A stretch of 64,000 bases of DNA from Naegleria lovaniensis (GCF_003324165.1 NW_025407868.1:62001-126000); one strand, 5' to 3'; shown: positions 9,514-22,000, counted from the stretch's first letter. Notes: a model not told the origin generated them from the letters alone. Program-made: numbers and translations.

Positions 9514-10980
9514 TTAAACCCTTAATACCAAGTTTGAATCAAATCCCTTCTCATTATCCAATTCAACTCGATATCCTTGTTGATTGGAAATCACAAGAGT
9601 CTTTCCCACTTGAATCGAGTTCGAATAATGCGTGTGCCCAAATCCCCAAATCTTAATGTGATCACTAAAGTTATCAATAATGAATTGCAAATTGGTAGAA
9701 AAGGCATAATTATAGATGGAACTATCATGTTTTGGATGAGAAGTTCCTGATGTGAGTGGAGCATGATGTGTTAATATCACAACCTCTTCGCCATTCTCTT
9801 TACACTTTTCTAATTCTCCTACGAGCCATTCAACATCACCTCTGTGAAAATTATTCGTATCTTCCACTGTGAGTTTCTTGGGTGCTTCATTTTCTTCTTT
9901 TCTTATTGTAATGTACATGTAATCACTAATAGATGTTGAGATTAATCTTTCATGTCGAGAGGGTACATTAGACCATAATGTACAACCTTCATGAAATATA
10001 AAAACATTCATTGTTAAAAAGCCAATGAAGCATGTTTCAAAAATGAATGTGCGTTGCAAGTATTCATGAAACATACCTAGAAAACGAATTTTTCTATTTG
10101 TTTTCTCTTCCAATACTAATAAAGAATCTCGATCCAGTACCAAAACTCTGTTGTCAGGAAAGGATTGAGCAACTTCTTTGATTTCTTGTTTTCTAGCGTG
10201 ATATTCTCTGAGAAAATGGCAATTAACATTCAACAAGTTATAAAAACAAACATACCCTCCATAAAATTCATGATTGCCTATCACGCAGCAGGTGAACAAC
10301 AAATTATGCAAAAAATCAAGATCATAATATTTGAGCAATGATCCATTTCCAACCGCAATGCTTACCGAGGATGATTAACACTTTTTCATACTTGTAGTCC
10401 TCAATGCAGGACTTGATAAATGTCTCATAAGCTTTACTTGGTTGACCTGGCTTTCCAATATCTCCTAGCAAGCCCAATATTTACCTTCACAGGTGGTAGT
10501 GTAGGAACTTTGGAAAGAGGTATCTCTAAATGCAAATCGGAGCAAATGAAAAGTTCTAATGGGCCAGAAATTGTGTGGATCATTGTTGAGGTTTTTTTTT
10601 TGATTTTGATTTGCACCACAGAACTGAGAACTCGTTATGGAATAACTTGTTGTTGAATGATGTTCCTGTTGCAGAGTAGAGTTAACACTTACTACTACAT
10701 ATTGATCAAAAGGATACTTGGCAATTTTTTCCGAAGTTTTTGCATGTGAGGTAAAATGTGGCCACAAACTTTTAGTATTTCCCATCAAAACTGCAAATCA
10801 ATCATCCAATGATAACTTTTCATAGGGATTTAAATGTATTACCCCAGAATAATCCCTACTTTTTAGATAATAATCAAGATATCTGGAAATTGGAAAAGGC
10901 GGAAATATTTCATCCTTTGTCTTGCAACAATTGAATCCGTGCAAGTTTGATAAACCAAAAGAATTTTTTCTTTTTCTCAT
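9514..10980 (-). pseudogene. Calcineurin-like metallophosphoesterase with apparent frame lesions
   Basis: All metal-binding motifs are present but spread over different frames: SDLHLE (~10540), LGDIG, GNHEFYGG (after a GTAAGC intron), LTHHAP and GFGHTH. The 3' half (10375 to 9514) splices cleanly through further GTATGT introns and ends normally. Upstream, SDLHLE is in a frame that reads VNIGLARRY. Removing one C from CCC at 10473-10475 would give VNIGLLGDIG, and no plausible intron spans the site. An in-frame TGA lies at 10800-10798 between KLSLDD and FAVLMGNTKSLW, and the frame also does not carry across the ten-T run at 10592-10601. The start at 10980 has the usual A-run before ATG. Either a decaying gene or sequencing errors would explain this. 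Substrate unknown. Confidence 0.6.
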
Positions 10981-11292
10981 TTTTTTATTTTACCTTTCTT
11001 TCTCAAGCAGTGGTTGAAAGAGTATGAATGAAATGGCTTTCTCGAATCATGGAATTCACTTGCTAAGGCATCTTGGGTGTCATTTAACCGAAAGGGAAAG
11101 AAGCCATCGTTCGATACTGCATGCCTATTTGAGAGTTGAGTGTTCAAAAAAAATCCTTCATTTTGTTCTCTTTGTTTTTTTCTGTTCTCTGCTCACTGCT
11201 TCTTCGGAACACCAAAGAGTCTCAATACCGTTCATCATCTTTAATATATCCATCATCAACAATAATTGAACAATTATAGACATCATATCAAC
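10981..11292. other. Divergent intergenic region
   Basis: This region holds the presumed promoters of the metallophosphoesterase and PP5. An 81-codon frame at 11024 has no recognisable features. No other structure was seen. Confidence 0.4.
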
Positions 11293-12771
11293 ATGGCGGA
11301 ACAAAAAAAACAAGCAGAAGAATTAAAAAACAAGGGAAATGAATTTTTCAAATTGAAGAAATATGAAGAGAGTGTTGAATATTATACAAAGGCATTAGAG
11401 ATTTATGAAGATGCCGTATATTATTGCAATAGAGCTCTTGCCCACACACATTTAGAAAACTACGGAGCTGCTTTGGATGACGCTGCCAAGGCTTTGACAA
11501 TTGATCCAAATAACACAAAAGCCTACTACAGACGCGGAATGGCTCATATCGGACTTTCAAAGTTAGAAGACGCTTTGAAAGATTTTAATGAGGCTCTAAA
11601 GTTAGCTCCAAGTGATAAGCTTATTAAAGAGAGAGTAACACAATGTAAAAAGGAGCTCAAACATCAAAAGTTTATGGAAGCTATTGGTACAAGCCATGCA
11701 CACATTTCCGAAGAAATCAACTACAAGGTAATCAACGTGGAAGATTCATACGATGGAGTCAGACTCGGAGATACTATTACTTTAGAGTTTGTGGAAGACA
11801 TGGTCAACAGGTTTAAGGCTCAACAGAAGATTCATATCAAGTATGCTTTGGAAATTCTTGTGATGGCAACTAATTTGTTGAAGACTGAAAAATCCCTTTT
11901 CCGAGTTCACGTTCCAGAGGACAAACACATTACTGTCTGTGGAGATACCCATGGCCAATTCTATGATTTATTACGAATTTTTGAGCTCAATGGAAAGCCA
12001 TCAAGGAGCAATCCATACCTTTTCAATGGCGATTTTGTGGACAGAGGATCATTTTCGTGTGAAGTCATTTTCACTTTGCTAGCTTACAAACTATATGATC
12101 CAGAATGCATGTACTTGACGAGAGGTATGTATTCAATTTTTCATTTTTCAATGAGGATTTAAACTACTTCTTCAGGAAATCATGAGTCTCGTCATCTCAA
12201 CCAAATTTACGGCTTCGAGGCTGAGACTGTGAAAAAATATAATAGTGAGGTTTATGAGCTATTCCAAGAAGTGTTCAATTACTTGCCATTGGCATGTGTT
12301 ATTAATGAGAAGGTTCTTGTTTTACACGGTGGAATAGGTTTCAAAGATTCAGGCGTAACATTGCAAGATATTGAAAACATTGATAGAATGAAAGATATTC
12401 CAGAGGACGGATTAATGTGTGACATTCTTTGGTCAGATCCACAAAAGTTAAACGGTCTAGGTGTAAACAAGAGAGGTGTTTCTAGAGTTTTTGGTCCTGA
12501 TGTTACAAAGAAATTCCTTGATGACAATGGCCTCGAACTGCTGATCAGATCACATGAAGTGAAAATGGCAGGATATGAGGTAGAAGCTAATGGAAGACTG
12601 ATAACTATTTTCTCAGCTCCAAACTATTGTGACTCGGTTGGTAATAAGGGAGCATTTATCAGATTTAATGGATCTGATATGAAGCCACAATTCACACAGT
12701 TTACTCATGCTCCACACCCTCCTCTTGGTCCAATGCACTATGTTTCAAGCTTGTATGGTCAATTAATGTAA
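11293..12771 (+). CDS. PPP5: Serine/threonine protein phosphatase 5 (TPR + PP2A-like catalytic domain, 475 aa)
   Basis: PP5 dephosphorylates Hsp90-bound clients and other proteins. Exons are 11293-12124 and 12176-12771, joined by a 51-bp intron (GTATGT...TTCTTCAG) inside the GNHE motif: LTRG|NHESRH. Three TPRs occupy residues ~5-115 ([28 protein letters not shown]-type, [18 protein letters not shown]). The catalytic domain has [33 protein letters not shown] and APNYCD, so every metal and phosphate ligand motif is present. Length matches animal and fungal PP5 (~499-513). An upstream in-frame ATG at 11266 is possible, but [12 protein letters not shown] is the better start. Confidence 0.95.
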
Positions 12772-12893
12772 ATCGACTATGTAAATTTTCTGCATAGTGG
12801 TTCATATCAGTACAAACACATAATTTGGTAGTATGTGTTCAAGAAACTAAAATTTGTTAACCCAACAGTTTCTAAATTATGTACGGTCCATTT

Positions 12894-13316
12894 TCACAAA
12901 TTTCCATCTCGGTTCTTAATAATTGTATTTAACACATTAGCTTGCTCATGAAGATATGGTAAGGAATATTCTTCAGAATCAATTAAATCGCTTACAGGAT
13001 TGTTGTGTCCTTTCATCATAATTATTCCCATATTACCAGTATATTTTGACTGTTGTTTGGCAATAGAATTTTGTTTGTTTCTGAGCACATCGGAATTAAT
13101 TGGTGGTAATTGTTTCATCATCATTGTCACATCACGATGATGTTGTTTTTTGTGATCCAACAATTGAAAAAGAGGTAGAGTGTTGGAATTTTCTTTAAAT
13201 GAAATAGATTCGGGTTGATTGCTTTGATTTGTATGTTGTGTTGTGAACATTGACAACACAGAGTTTGCTAGCCATGATAGAAGGGAGGTCAGGCGTGTAG
13301 ATGAATTTTCTTGCAT
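12894..13316 (-). CDS. Unknown small protein (~140 aa)
   Basis: Not recognised. The start at 13316 (MQENSSTRLT) is chosen over the ATG at 13328 because seven As precede it, the pattern common to genes here. A short hydrophobic segment (LTSLLSWLANSVLSMF, ~residues 9-24) might be an amphipathic or signal-like helix. The rest is polar (HHRDVTMMMKQLPPINSDVL). It lies between PP5 and the F-box gene. Confidence 0.5.
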   Translation of the reverse strand: MQENSSTRLTSLLSWLANSVLSMFTTQHTNQSNQPESISFKENSNTLPLFQLLDHKKQHHRDVTMMMKQLPPINSDVLRNKQNSIAKQQSKYTGNMGIIMMKGHNNPVSDLIDSEEYSLPYLHEQANVLNTIIKNRDGNL

Positions 13317-13364
13317 TTTTTTTAACATTGCTTCTTGAAACCTTCACACTGGCGTTCCGTTGCT

Positions 13365-15226
13365 TTATTCATTGCAAATATAGTAGAATCTACTGATGCT
13401 GGCGTATCCAATAGAAGCGATACACTTGTGTGAAGTATAGAATTTTTCCATGTCCGTATGGTCGCAATTATACCTGCTATCCAACTCAGTCTCAACAACA
13501 ACCCTTTTCAAAGTGCAAGAATCGCAGCTTAATGAGGAAGTAAAAGATGTCCATTTGGACCAATTTTCGCTGTCTCTTGAATCACCATCAAATGTGAGCT
13601 CGAATGAGAGTAATTGAGAAGAAAGAAAGTCTTGTTGTCTTGCAAGAACTTCTTTCACATGATCGAAAACAAATCCACTGAGAGCTACATGTTGTAGATT
13701 TGGAAGAGTTTCCTTGTTCAACAATGCCTCAAGAATTGTTCGTTCTAATTCTTCAGCAGGCATTTCCTTTCTTTCTTCCTTTTTTCTACGATAATTATAT
13801 TCTTGTGAAAATCTAATACGAAGGTATTTCACTCCAGGAAATACACACTTGTTAAATAATTCCTTCCACGATGTCTCAGGATATTCAGTGTAAGCTTCAA
13901 CTTGGGATTGCTCAATACTCAAAAACTGAATGGATTCAGGGAAAGTAAACTTGGATAATGGCTGAAATAATAGAACGTTTTCCAATTGGAGATAAAGAGC
14001 TTTTTTCAATCGTTCCTTAATCTGTTCTTGATTGATATCTTCTATTTTGACAGTATAAGGATCAAATGATTGAGAATGAATAGCTCCTAAGAACTTGCCC
14101 CAACCTGATGGTTTGCGAATATAAATACCTAATTTTGGAGTTCCATCATCACTGTTTTTCGTTTCTTTTGTTCTGTATCTATAATTTTCTTTCTCTTCTT
14201 CAGCCCAAGAATCTAAATAATTAGAAGTCAATAACACATCACTTCCTTCGCTCCAATACTCTTCAGTGTTCTCAGAATCTAAAGCGCTAAACATGTTTAA
14301 AGAGAGCATTAAGGATGAGAAAATAAATAAACGGAATGAGTTAGATGATTGGTTTCTAAAGTGTGAACAATAATCTTCAGCAGTCACACATAACTTTTCA
14401 AGTCTCTTCAATAATTGTGCTTTGCTGCTTTCAGCATCTGAAAAGAGCGGTTGTTTTGAGCTTGGTATTGTTTTCTTCTTTGACTTGGTTTCGTCTTCAT
14501 CCTCTTCTTCTTCTTCTTCACCTCCATCATCGTCGTCATACCCATAGTCTTCCCAGTCACTACTAATTGCTTTTGAAAGATCATTCAACACCTTTCCTCG
14601 TTCATAATGTTGTATGACATTTTGAATACGAGTCATTTCCATCACTGTCCATTGATCAAAATAAACTTAAGGATCCTTATATGAAAGAACTACAAACCTT
14701 GACGTTTGTTCATATCACCTTGACCCAACTCTAAATCATCCAACAACCCAGTTCTAATCCAATATGAAAGCTTTTCAAAGAAATTGTAGCCGTTCAGCCA
14801 ATACATTTCAAAATCTGTAAGAGTTTCACCATCCTCCGAATTAGAGGCAGTTGAGGTGAGCATATCATGCCAATGTTTACTGGTCTTTGTAAGATTGATC
14901 AAGGCTTTGATATTTTCAAAAGGAGGGATATAACAAGTGACTTCTTCAGACAACTTCCCCTCTCTAGCAGCATAGTATCTATTTTGATCGGTTGCTTCTC
15001 TTGATTCAAGATCAGCTACATTGACTTTTCTGTTGGCCTCCAAATCACCCACAAGAAACGAAAGAATTTGCAAAATCATTTCATTCGGAAGTGGAGCAAG
15101 AGCACCCACTGATGATTCATGAAAGATGCGTTCATAGCGCTGTACGTTATGCTTGGGGAGCTTTGGGGAGCTGGCTTCAACTTGGTCGTTCTTTCTCTTG
15201 CTTGGGGCGGAAAGAGGTGAGCGCAT
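13365..15226 (-). CDS. F-box protein with LRR-like C-terminus (2 exons, ~602 aa)
   Basis: F-box proteins recruit substrates to SCF ubiquitin ligases. Exon 1 (15226-14698) carries LAPLPNEMILQILSFLVGD at ~residues 42-60, a good F-box start, extending to INLTKTSKHWHDML. A 53-bp intron (GTTTGT donor, GACAG acceptor) joins to exon 2 (14644-13365), restoring NKRQ|VMEMTRIQNV. Exon 2 has an acidic run (GGEEEEEEDEDE) and irregular leucine-rich stretches (FPGVKYLRIRFS, LPNLQHVALSGFVFDHV), a likely substrate-binding region. The substrate is unknown. Five As precede the ATG. Confidence 0.75.
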
Positions 15227-16013
15227 TTTTTGTAATCACAGTTATTCAGTTGCTTTTTAAAACCCTTTTACACCTTTGCAAAGAGAGTTACTCTCTTCTC
15301 AACTCTTCTAAATTCATCAGCCAAAGCACATGATAAACTACAACGTCTTCATCAACAAAAGAATTGTTGGAGAAGTAAGTCCATTTGTGCCACGACAAAA
15401 TTTCCAAACAAAGATTTTTTAAATAGTGGAATCAGCGGAAGGAATCTGTCACACGACCTCAAACAACACACAAACAACCAACAACAAGTCTCCTTCTCAT
15501 CTATTCCACTAGAAAAGGAATGAAATAATTTTTAAAATTGAGAATATTGAACAGATGAGATGTTTCAACATATGAGTCTTTCAACTATGTCTTCATCTAT
15601 TCTACTCAATTAGAAAATAATTTTCAAAGTTTTTATCAACTCGAGTGATGTTGTATTCAAAACTAAGGCGCGTTGTTTGTAAATATTTTTTGAGATGCGA
15701 ATCTGTGTCGAAAAAAAGGGTCTTGTGCCCTGACTAAGTCCAGATGAGACCCCTTAATAGGTCCAATAAATCGTGACATTAAAGCAAAGGGAAATTAATG
15801 AGCATGTGAACCTATTTGAACGCATTTCAAGCGATTCTTAGATTCTCTTTAGGCTTGCATTTTAGCTGAAATTGAATGAAAGGATTCTTGCACCTATTTT
15901 TCGAGAACGAGACTCTTTTTTAGACCTCAAAACATAAACCAAGTCAGAAAAAAACAACAAGAATCATTATTCCCAGTTGTATATATACAACCACACACAC
16001 TCACATCATCATC
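15227..16013. other. Divergent intergenic region with a hairpin and a palindromic TATA
   Basis: No gene is seen in this 787-bp region. It holds a possible RNA hairpin with arms GGGTCT (15718-15723) and AGACCC (15747-15752), and the TATA palindrome listed separately. Confidence 0.4.
15976..15991 (+). promoter_or_regulatory. TATA-box palindrome
   Basis: GTTGTATATATACAAC is a perfect 16-bp palindrome, 22 bp before the ATG at 16014. The position fits a TATA box only if the 5' UTR is very short or absent. Confidence 0.4.
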
Positions 16014-16748
16014 ATGAAAGAACTCGTATCAAAGCCTTTTGAATTCACATGTCGTCATAACCGACATGAAAAGCGATACAATCCTTATGGTTCTTCTTCA
16101 ACCCAATGCTTTCATTCCTTGAAACATAGGAGAGTAGTCTCGAGAATGCTTCTTTCCACCTCGCAACGAAGGCTCTTAATGATGAGGTCGGAGGAAGAAG
16201 AAGAATTACTCCTCTACAATTCTAGTGCCACATCTAGTGGGACCACCCCTCACAACAACCCTCATTTGACGACATCTTTGAACAACAACCACTTGTCGTC
16301 CCATGCCACTTCTTCTTCACCACCACCACCACACATTTCAAATATTCCTTCTCCAAATTATACATTGCATGCGAAACTTAAAGCTCTCGTGGATCAATTC
16401 TTTGAAACTTTATTAAAAACCATGGAAACGATACAAGGAAGAAAGGCTTTGATCATGTCTGCAGATGACAGACAACGATTACAACAAGAATTGATGTTAT
16501 CCACGGATTTTGTTTCACGAGTTCTCAATGGAAATTCCAATCATCATCCCAATGCTGGGGGGAATTGGTTAGATTCTCATTCGATACAAGCGAGTGAATT
16601 GGAATCGTTTGGTTTGCCACAGAATACATTATTTCAATTCGAGAGATTTTGGTTGTCCAGCGGGAAGGAGGTGTTTGTGATGGTATCCAATGTCATTCCA
16701 GGACATCGATCCATTTACTTGGCCTCTTTCTCAATAATAAATCGATAA
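16014..16748 (+). CDS. Unknown protein with low-complexity middle (~244 aa)
   Basis: Not recognised. The N-terminus is basic (CRHNRHEKRYNPYG, KHRRVVSRMLLSTSQRRLLM), followed by a Ser/Thr/Asn/His/Pro-rich linker (~70-115). The C-terminal half is ordered, with a helix (LHAKLKALVDQFFETLLKTM), and ends LFQFERFWLSSGKEVFVMVS with IYLASFSIINR at the terminus. The start is taken at 16014 from the nearby TATA element. Function unknown. Confidence 0.55.
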   Translation: MKELVSKPFEFTCRHNRHEKRYNPYGSSSTQCFHSLKHRRVVSRMLLSTSQRRLLMMRSEEEEELLLYNSSATSSGTTPHNNPHLTTSLNNNHLSSHATSSSPPPPHISNIPSPNYTLHAKLKALVDQFFETLLKTMETIQGRKALIMSADDRQRLQQELMLSTDFVSRVLNGNSNHHPNAGGNWLDSHSIQASELESFGLPQNTLFQFERFWLSSGKEVFVMVSNVIPGHRSIYLASFSIINR

Positions 16749-16832
16749 CATATCATTATTATGATTGATATTGGAACACCACCATTATTTTCGAAAGTTG
16801 TTATTTTGTTTTTTCAATTCAAACAAAAAAAA

Positions 16833-18911
16833 ATGCCTAGAAAGAAGAAATCCGTGCTCGAGGAAGAAGAAGAGGAAGATGTTTTTGGTGATAATGAAGA
16901 TGTTGATGTTGAAGAGAGGGATAAATTCCTTCGGGATGTGAATGAATTTATGGAAAAGAGAGGTACACCGATTCCGTATGATAATCTGCCCCAACTAGGA
17001 GGTAGAAGATTAAACGTTTATAAATTATGGCTTCAGGTTTGGAGTAGAGGAGGGTATGAGGCTGTTTGTGAGAATAAGCAATGGACCGAAGTGAGAGATG
17101 CATATCAAGTACCAAAAACTTGTACTAGCGCAAGTTATAGCTTGAAGATGTATTATCAAAAGTGGTTATATTCTTACGAGCAGGTGATGAAACTCGGAAA
17201 GGCTGATCCTACTCAAAAACAAACACCTCATGTGCTAGAACAACAGAAAAAAGAAGCGGCTTCAGGGGCTGTGGTGAAAAAGGTTGCTCCGACCGTTAAA
17301 AAGAGAGTATTTACATCATCATCATCATCAAGTACTTCTAAATCAAGAAAGACTGAAAAGGAATATCAACCAAAAAAGAAGCCAACTACAAATCAGAATG
17401 TATTGAATTTTCCACAACTTGCTCAAGGTCTTCAAATTGCAAATATCAGAAAACACCAAGCAGAGGTTGACCACAGTGTTTTACCAATCGAAAGCCTTGC
17501 AAACGCATTTGAACATCGTATGAATGGCTTTTATACTAGAACTGACATTGATAACGACGAGATTATGAAAGAAATAGAGTATGCTAAAAGAATATACTGC
17601 TCTTTAAGATCAGATGATCCATCTCTGGTGGAATGGGCGCTTTATCAAATTCTCAGATTATCAGAAAATGAATCGTTTCGATGCGATCATGTCAGCGATC
17701 TTCTCGAATTTTGTGAGAATTTTCTGCTAGATTATGCATGTGAAATTGAAAAACAGAATATGAGAGATGATCATGATGTATTTAATTTGAAGGACCAAAG
17801 ATACATGGAATGTCAACACAAGGCATTCATTTGCATTACAATTCTGAGAAATGCCTCTTTAATACCAGAAAATCGAAGCCCTATTGGCAAATCTACAAGT
17901 CTAATGGAGACGCTTACTTTCTATCTCAGATATAACGCAAAAGATGTGATCCATTTGGATTGGCGATTAAGAATTATGGACATTATCATTAACGTTTCTG
18001 AGTTTATCGATTTTTCTTTCAACACAATATTTGCCCAAATAGTGAATAACACTCTAGATACTAATGAAGAAGATGGTTTACTGTTATCTGCTACCTGCTT
18101 GGAATGTATGAATAGTATCTTGAAGACTAAGACCAACCTACCTGTGATTGAGACATTTTTAATGCGTAACCCAACAACACTTGAGAAAGTTATTGAATTT
18201 TTGGCTTGTCCTTCCATTACCAAACCCTCTGATTCGTATTTTGATAATGACAATGACAAAGTTGATGAAGAGGAAGAAGATATGAATGGAGAAAACAAGG
18301 AAGAGTTTGTGGTTGAAAACCAAAAGTTAACCAAAGTGAACGTCACTACTAAGCTTTCCTCTCTTGAGCTGCTGTGTAGGATCAGTGCTCTTAATTTTCT
18401 TTTCCAACTTTGCCAGTCTACTACGAATTCATCTCTACTGGAACTACTTGCCAATAGTGCTAGTTTCATTGACAGAATAGTAACATTGATAGTGTGGAAA
18501 TCTAATTTATATAGCAGAATACATCAATATCCCTACATTATTTTTGAACAAGTCAAGGAGCATGACCGAGAGAACTCGGAGAGAACAGATGGTAATATCT
18601 TTGCAAAAGCTGCTAATGGTGAAAAAGATGACAGTGAAGAGTATGATGAAAAGAATGACATGGAAGAAATGTATGACGGATTTGATAGCTGTTTTGCATC
18701 AGCACAAGATGAAGAGAAGACGGATACTCCAAAAATCAGTGACTCCCTCAAATTCCAAAAGAAGTGTGTTGCAATCTTGCAAGCATTGGGAAAACACACA
18801 GACGTATTGAAAAAGTCGCCACAATTCTCAACGTACAACAAAGAATTTATGTATTTGATGTTATTGAGTCATCCAACCATCTCCAACAGCCTTAGCTCTG
18901 TCATGCATTAG
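16833..18911 (+). CDS. ARID/BRIGHT-domain protein with helical-repeat C-terminus (~692 aa)
   Basis: Begins MPRKKKSVLEEEEEEDVFGD after eight As; the upstream in-frame ATG at 16761 is less likely. The ARID DNA-binding domain spans ~residues 28-115: FLRDVNEFMEKRGTPIPYDN, LNVYKLWLQVWSRGGYEAV, WTEVRDAYQVP, LKMYYQKWLYSYE. A basic linker (~150-190) follows, then a long armadillo/HEAT-like helical region interrupted by acidic low-complexity inserts (DNDNDKVDEEEEDMNGENKE). ARID plus helical repeats suggests an ARID2/Rsc9-type subunit of a SWI/SNF-class remodelling complex. That is inference; the ARID itself is clear. Confidence 0.8.
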   Translation: MPRKKKSVLEEEEEEDVFGDNEDVDVEERDKFLRDVNEFMEKRGTPIPYDNLPQLGGRRLNVYKLWLQVWSRGGYEAVCENKQWTEVRDAYQVPKTCTSASYSLKMYYQKWLYSYEQVMKLGKADPTQKQTPHVLEQQKKEAASGAVVKKVAPTVKKRVFTSSSSSSTSKSRKTEKEYQPKKKPTTNQNVLNFPQLAQGLQIANIRKHQAEVDHSVLPIESLANAFEHRMNGFYTRTDIDNDEIMKEIEYAKRIYCSLRSDDPSLVEWALYQILRLSENESFRCDHVSDLLEFCENFLLDYACEIEKQNMRDDHDVFNLKDQRYMECQHKAFICITILRNASLIPENRSPIGKSTSLMETLTFYLRYNAKDVIHLDWRLRIMDIIINVSEFIDFSFNTIFAQIVNNTLDTNEEDGLLLSATCLECMNSILKTKTNLPVIETFLMRNPTTLEKVIEFLACPSITKPSDSYFDNDNDKVDEEEEDMNGENKEEFVVENQKLTKVNVTTKLSSLELLCRISALNFLFQLCQSTTNSSLLELLANSASFIDRIVTLIVWKSNLYSRIHQYPYIIFEQVKEHDRENSERTDGNIFAKAANGEKDDSEEYDEKNDMEEMYDGFDSCFASAQDEEKTDTPKISDSLKFQKKCVAILQALGKHTDVLKKSPQFSTYNKEFMYLMLLSHPTISNSLSSVMH

Positions 18912-19021
18912 AATTGTTAGATGACTGTGAGACCAATTCGAAATTTAATCTCCTTCGATGAAGGAATTAGCGCTGAACAATAGAAATCTTATTGTTGAGA
19001 TTGAGCTGACCTATTTATAAA

Positions 19022-22000
19022 TTAAGCATAATAGACTGGTGAATACAATAATTGGTTCACTGTGTACAATTCATCTTCGGTAAATTGTTTTTTGTACTCT
19101 TCCCATTGCTCGTGGTGAGTCTTGTGGAATTGTGTGAATGTATGTTTGATAGTTTCTGTCAAAAATTGAACATCCACATTCTCTTGTTCTGATTTTTGAT
19201 AGGAACTGAACTTGGAGAGAGTGACTAAAACAGTAGGTACGAATGAGGGTAGAGAATAGGGATATGCCTTTACAATAGCACTCAATCCTATTGCAATATA
19301 ATTCGCGTCTAGTTTTGAAATTTTTTCAGCTTGACCTGACTTTTTGTGAGCAAAATGTTGTTTGCTCTCCTCCAAAAAGTGATCAACAATTCTTTTAACT
19401 CTTGCATCTGGAGCAATTTTGATAAATCCAGCCAATGTATTGCAAGCAATATCTCTAACTTCCACAAATTTGTCTTTCAAAAGGAACAACAAATGTTCAT
19501 AAAAATCATCCTCAATTTCGGTTCCAATAATATAGAATTGATGTTTAAACGCAAATCTTTGAAGGAAAAAGCATATTGCCAATCGTACTCTTCTAGTGGA
19601 AGCACTTGCTTGATGAATCATTAATTGTTTTTGTAAAAATAGAATTGAAAATAACAAATCTTTGATGGTATGTTGTGGCAATAAATATGAACCGACTCGA
19701 GCAATCACTCCTGCACTAATGATTGCAATATCTGTATCATTTGAGGAAGTAAAACATTGTAACACAAGTGGTAATAAGGATGAGAAATATGGTAACGTGA
19801 CATTAATTCCAAACATCAACGAAGCACCCATAAACTCAACAACAGTCTTACATAAGGACTTGAAAGCAATTTCTTCTGGTGATAATTTTGTTTTTTGACT
19901 TGATTCCGATTGCTCCAATGATCTTTGTTTGCTATAATCTGAATAAAGCTTTTCAAAGTCAGCATGAAGTTTTGGAATCATTGTCTTTTGAATAAATTCA
20001 GATGGATTGAGATTGTTACCAAGACTTGAGAGGCTAAATAAGAATGGTGGAAGTTTCAATGCACCAGTTTCATCCATAAATAAATTTTGTGAAATGGATT
20101 GAGTAGTTGTAATCATATCACTCTTCAAGAGTTGAGATAAAATTGGATTCACTTGGCAAGATTTGACAAGTTTTGGTAAACCATTTTCATCTCTAGAAGG
20201 ATTCCACGATTTGAGGAAAATGAGAGCTAAATTTCGTGAGATGAGTTCTCTAATTTGTTGATATGGATATGCGAGATGATTCAATAACTTTTCTTCAATA
20301 AATTTCTCTAATATTTTGGTATCTCTCCAATCAAGTTCAACCAATGTAAAGAATACAAGTTGCAATACTTTGACTTGAACAGACACAATTCCAGAATCTA
20401 AATTTGTCTTTTCTATTAAAAAGTTAATAATGGATCTTGTTCTTCTTCCATCGCTGTCAAACATGGCATAGTGAAACGCAGAACGAAGACCTGAATCTAC
20501 TGCTTGAGGTGCACACGTATCAATGGTATGAGAAATTTGTTGTAACAAGTACTCCAATGCATTCTGTTTGTCATCAAACTTCCAATGTTTTGTTGCTCTT
20601 GACAAACCAGCAAATATTTCAGCTACTAGACATATTTTAGAATGTTCTTCTGGAGCTCCACTTCCTGACACTGATAACAAATCTTCAATAAAAGGTTTCA
20701 ACAATTCCAAAGCTTGAATGCCCATCAATTGAAAGAGACCTTTAAACATTTGTGCATTCTTTTTAGTGAAAGACCTTCCATTATTTTGAGTATTAGTTTC
20801 TTCAGAGAAGTACATGAAAAGTTTTGTAAGGTAATTGGGTTCAAGCATGGTGGAAGCAATGACTTGTTGTAATTCCAATGATTCTTCTCTGAATAATCTC
20901 TCCTTGGAATAGTCGTACACAATAACCTTATTTGGAAGTCCATTCCATCCGACATAGTACTTGTCCACGAAATACGTCTTTTCAAATTCTTCTTGACTCG
21001 TCGGTACTTGTGAAGAATGATAAATGATGGACTTGACTTGTTCCTTGTCTGTAATGACTTGTCGAGGTTGAATAGGTTTGTATTGTGTGAAAATGAAATC
21101 AACAGCCTTCATGCATAATAGTCTCAAAGGAACATGATCACTCACAAGATTGGTCATGAAACATTTCACTGCTTCCATTGGCAGCAATACTACACGATCA
21201 GACCGTATCAATAAATTCAAACATGATACTGTAATTAATTGATAATTCCAATAAAAGGATTGTGATAAACTGGATGCAATGGAAACAAGTGATGAAACAG
21301 TATCATGATAATATTTCAATGCTGTCTTGTTATGAATAGGTAATTCTTTGAAGGAGGTACTATATTGCATGTAGAGACCATAAATTCTCTTTTGTATGGA
21401 AGATTTATCCACATGATAGCAATTACAAATGGAAGGTAACATTTTGGAAATTAATTGCCAGCTATCGGTAATTCTTCGAATCACAGTACTCTTTTCGAGT
21501 AAGAAAATGGAACCATTCACCATGGCATGAGTAGAGTCCTTACTTTGTAAGGTATCAATAATTGGAAGAATGAATTTTTCAAATGCCCGATGATTGAATA
21601 ATTTTAAAATTCCAATAAAGGCAGTTTGTGCTCGAGTTCTCACTTGAGAATATTCCGAGTCGGTTGAAAGACGTTTCAAACTTTCCAACGTCTCGAGATG
21701 AATTTCTGTACATGGTATGGTTCTCTGGAATACTCGGCAAGTAAATAACAATTGACATCGATCTAAAATGAAACATCTTGGATACTTTTTCTTGGTAGTG
21801 CTTTTGAAAAAGTGTAATTTCAATAGAGACCAAATCTTACTCATGCTCAACATTTTAGAGAAACTTAAACTTCTAAACGCTGCACAAATATGAATGGCCT
21901 TTGTTAGTGCAATTAACACTCGAACATCAACCATGGCAGGTTTCGAAACGTCTTCTTTCAGAGGTAAACCAACAGCAAGACTCTCTTTCAACAAGGTGTG

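Noticed and set aside
10798-10800. TGA read as a sense codon (recoding or selenocysteine)
   Set aside because: TGA is a normal stop in other genes here and a frameshift lies nearby, so gene decay or error is simpler.
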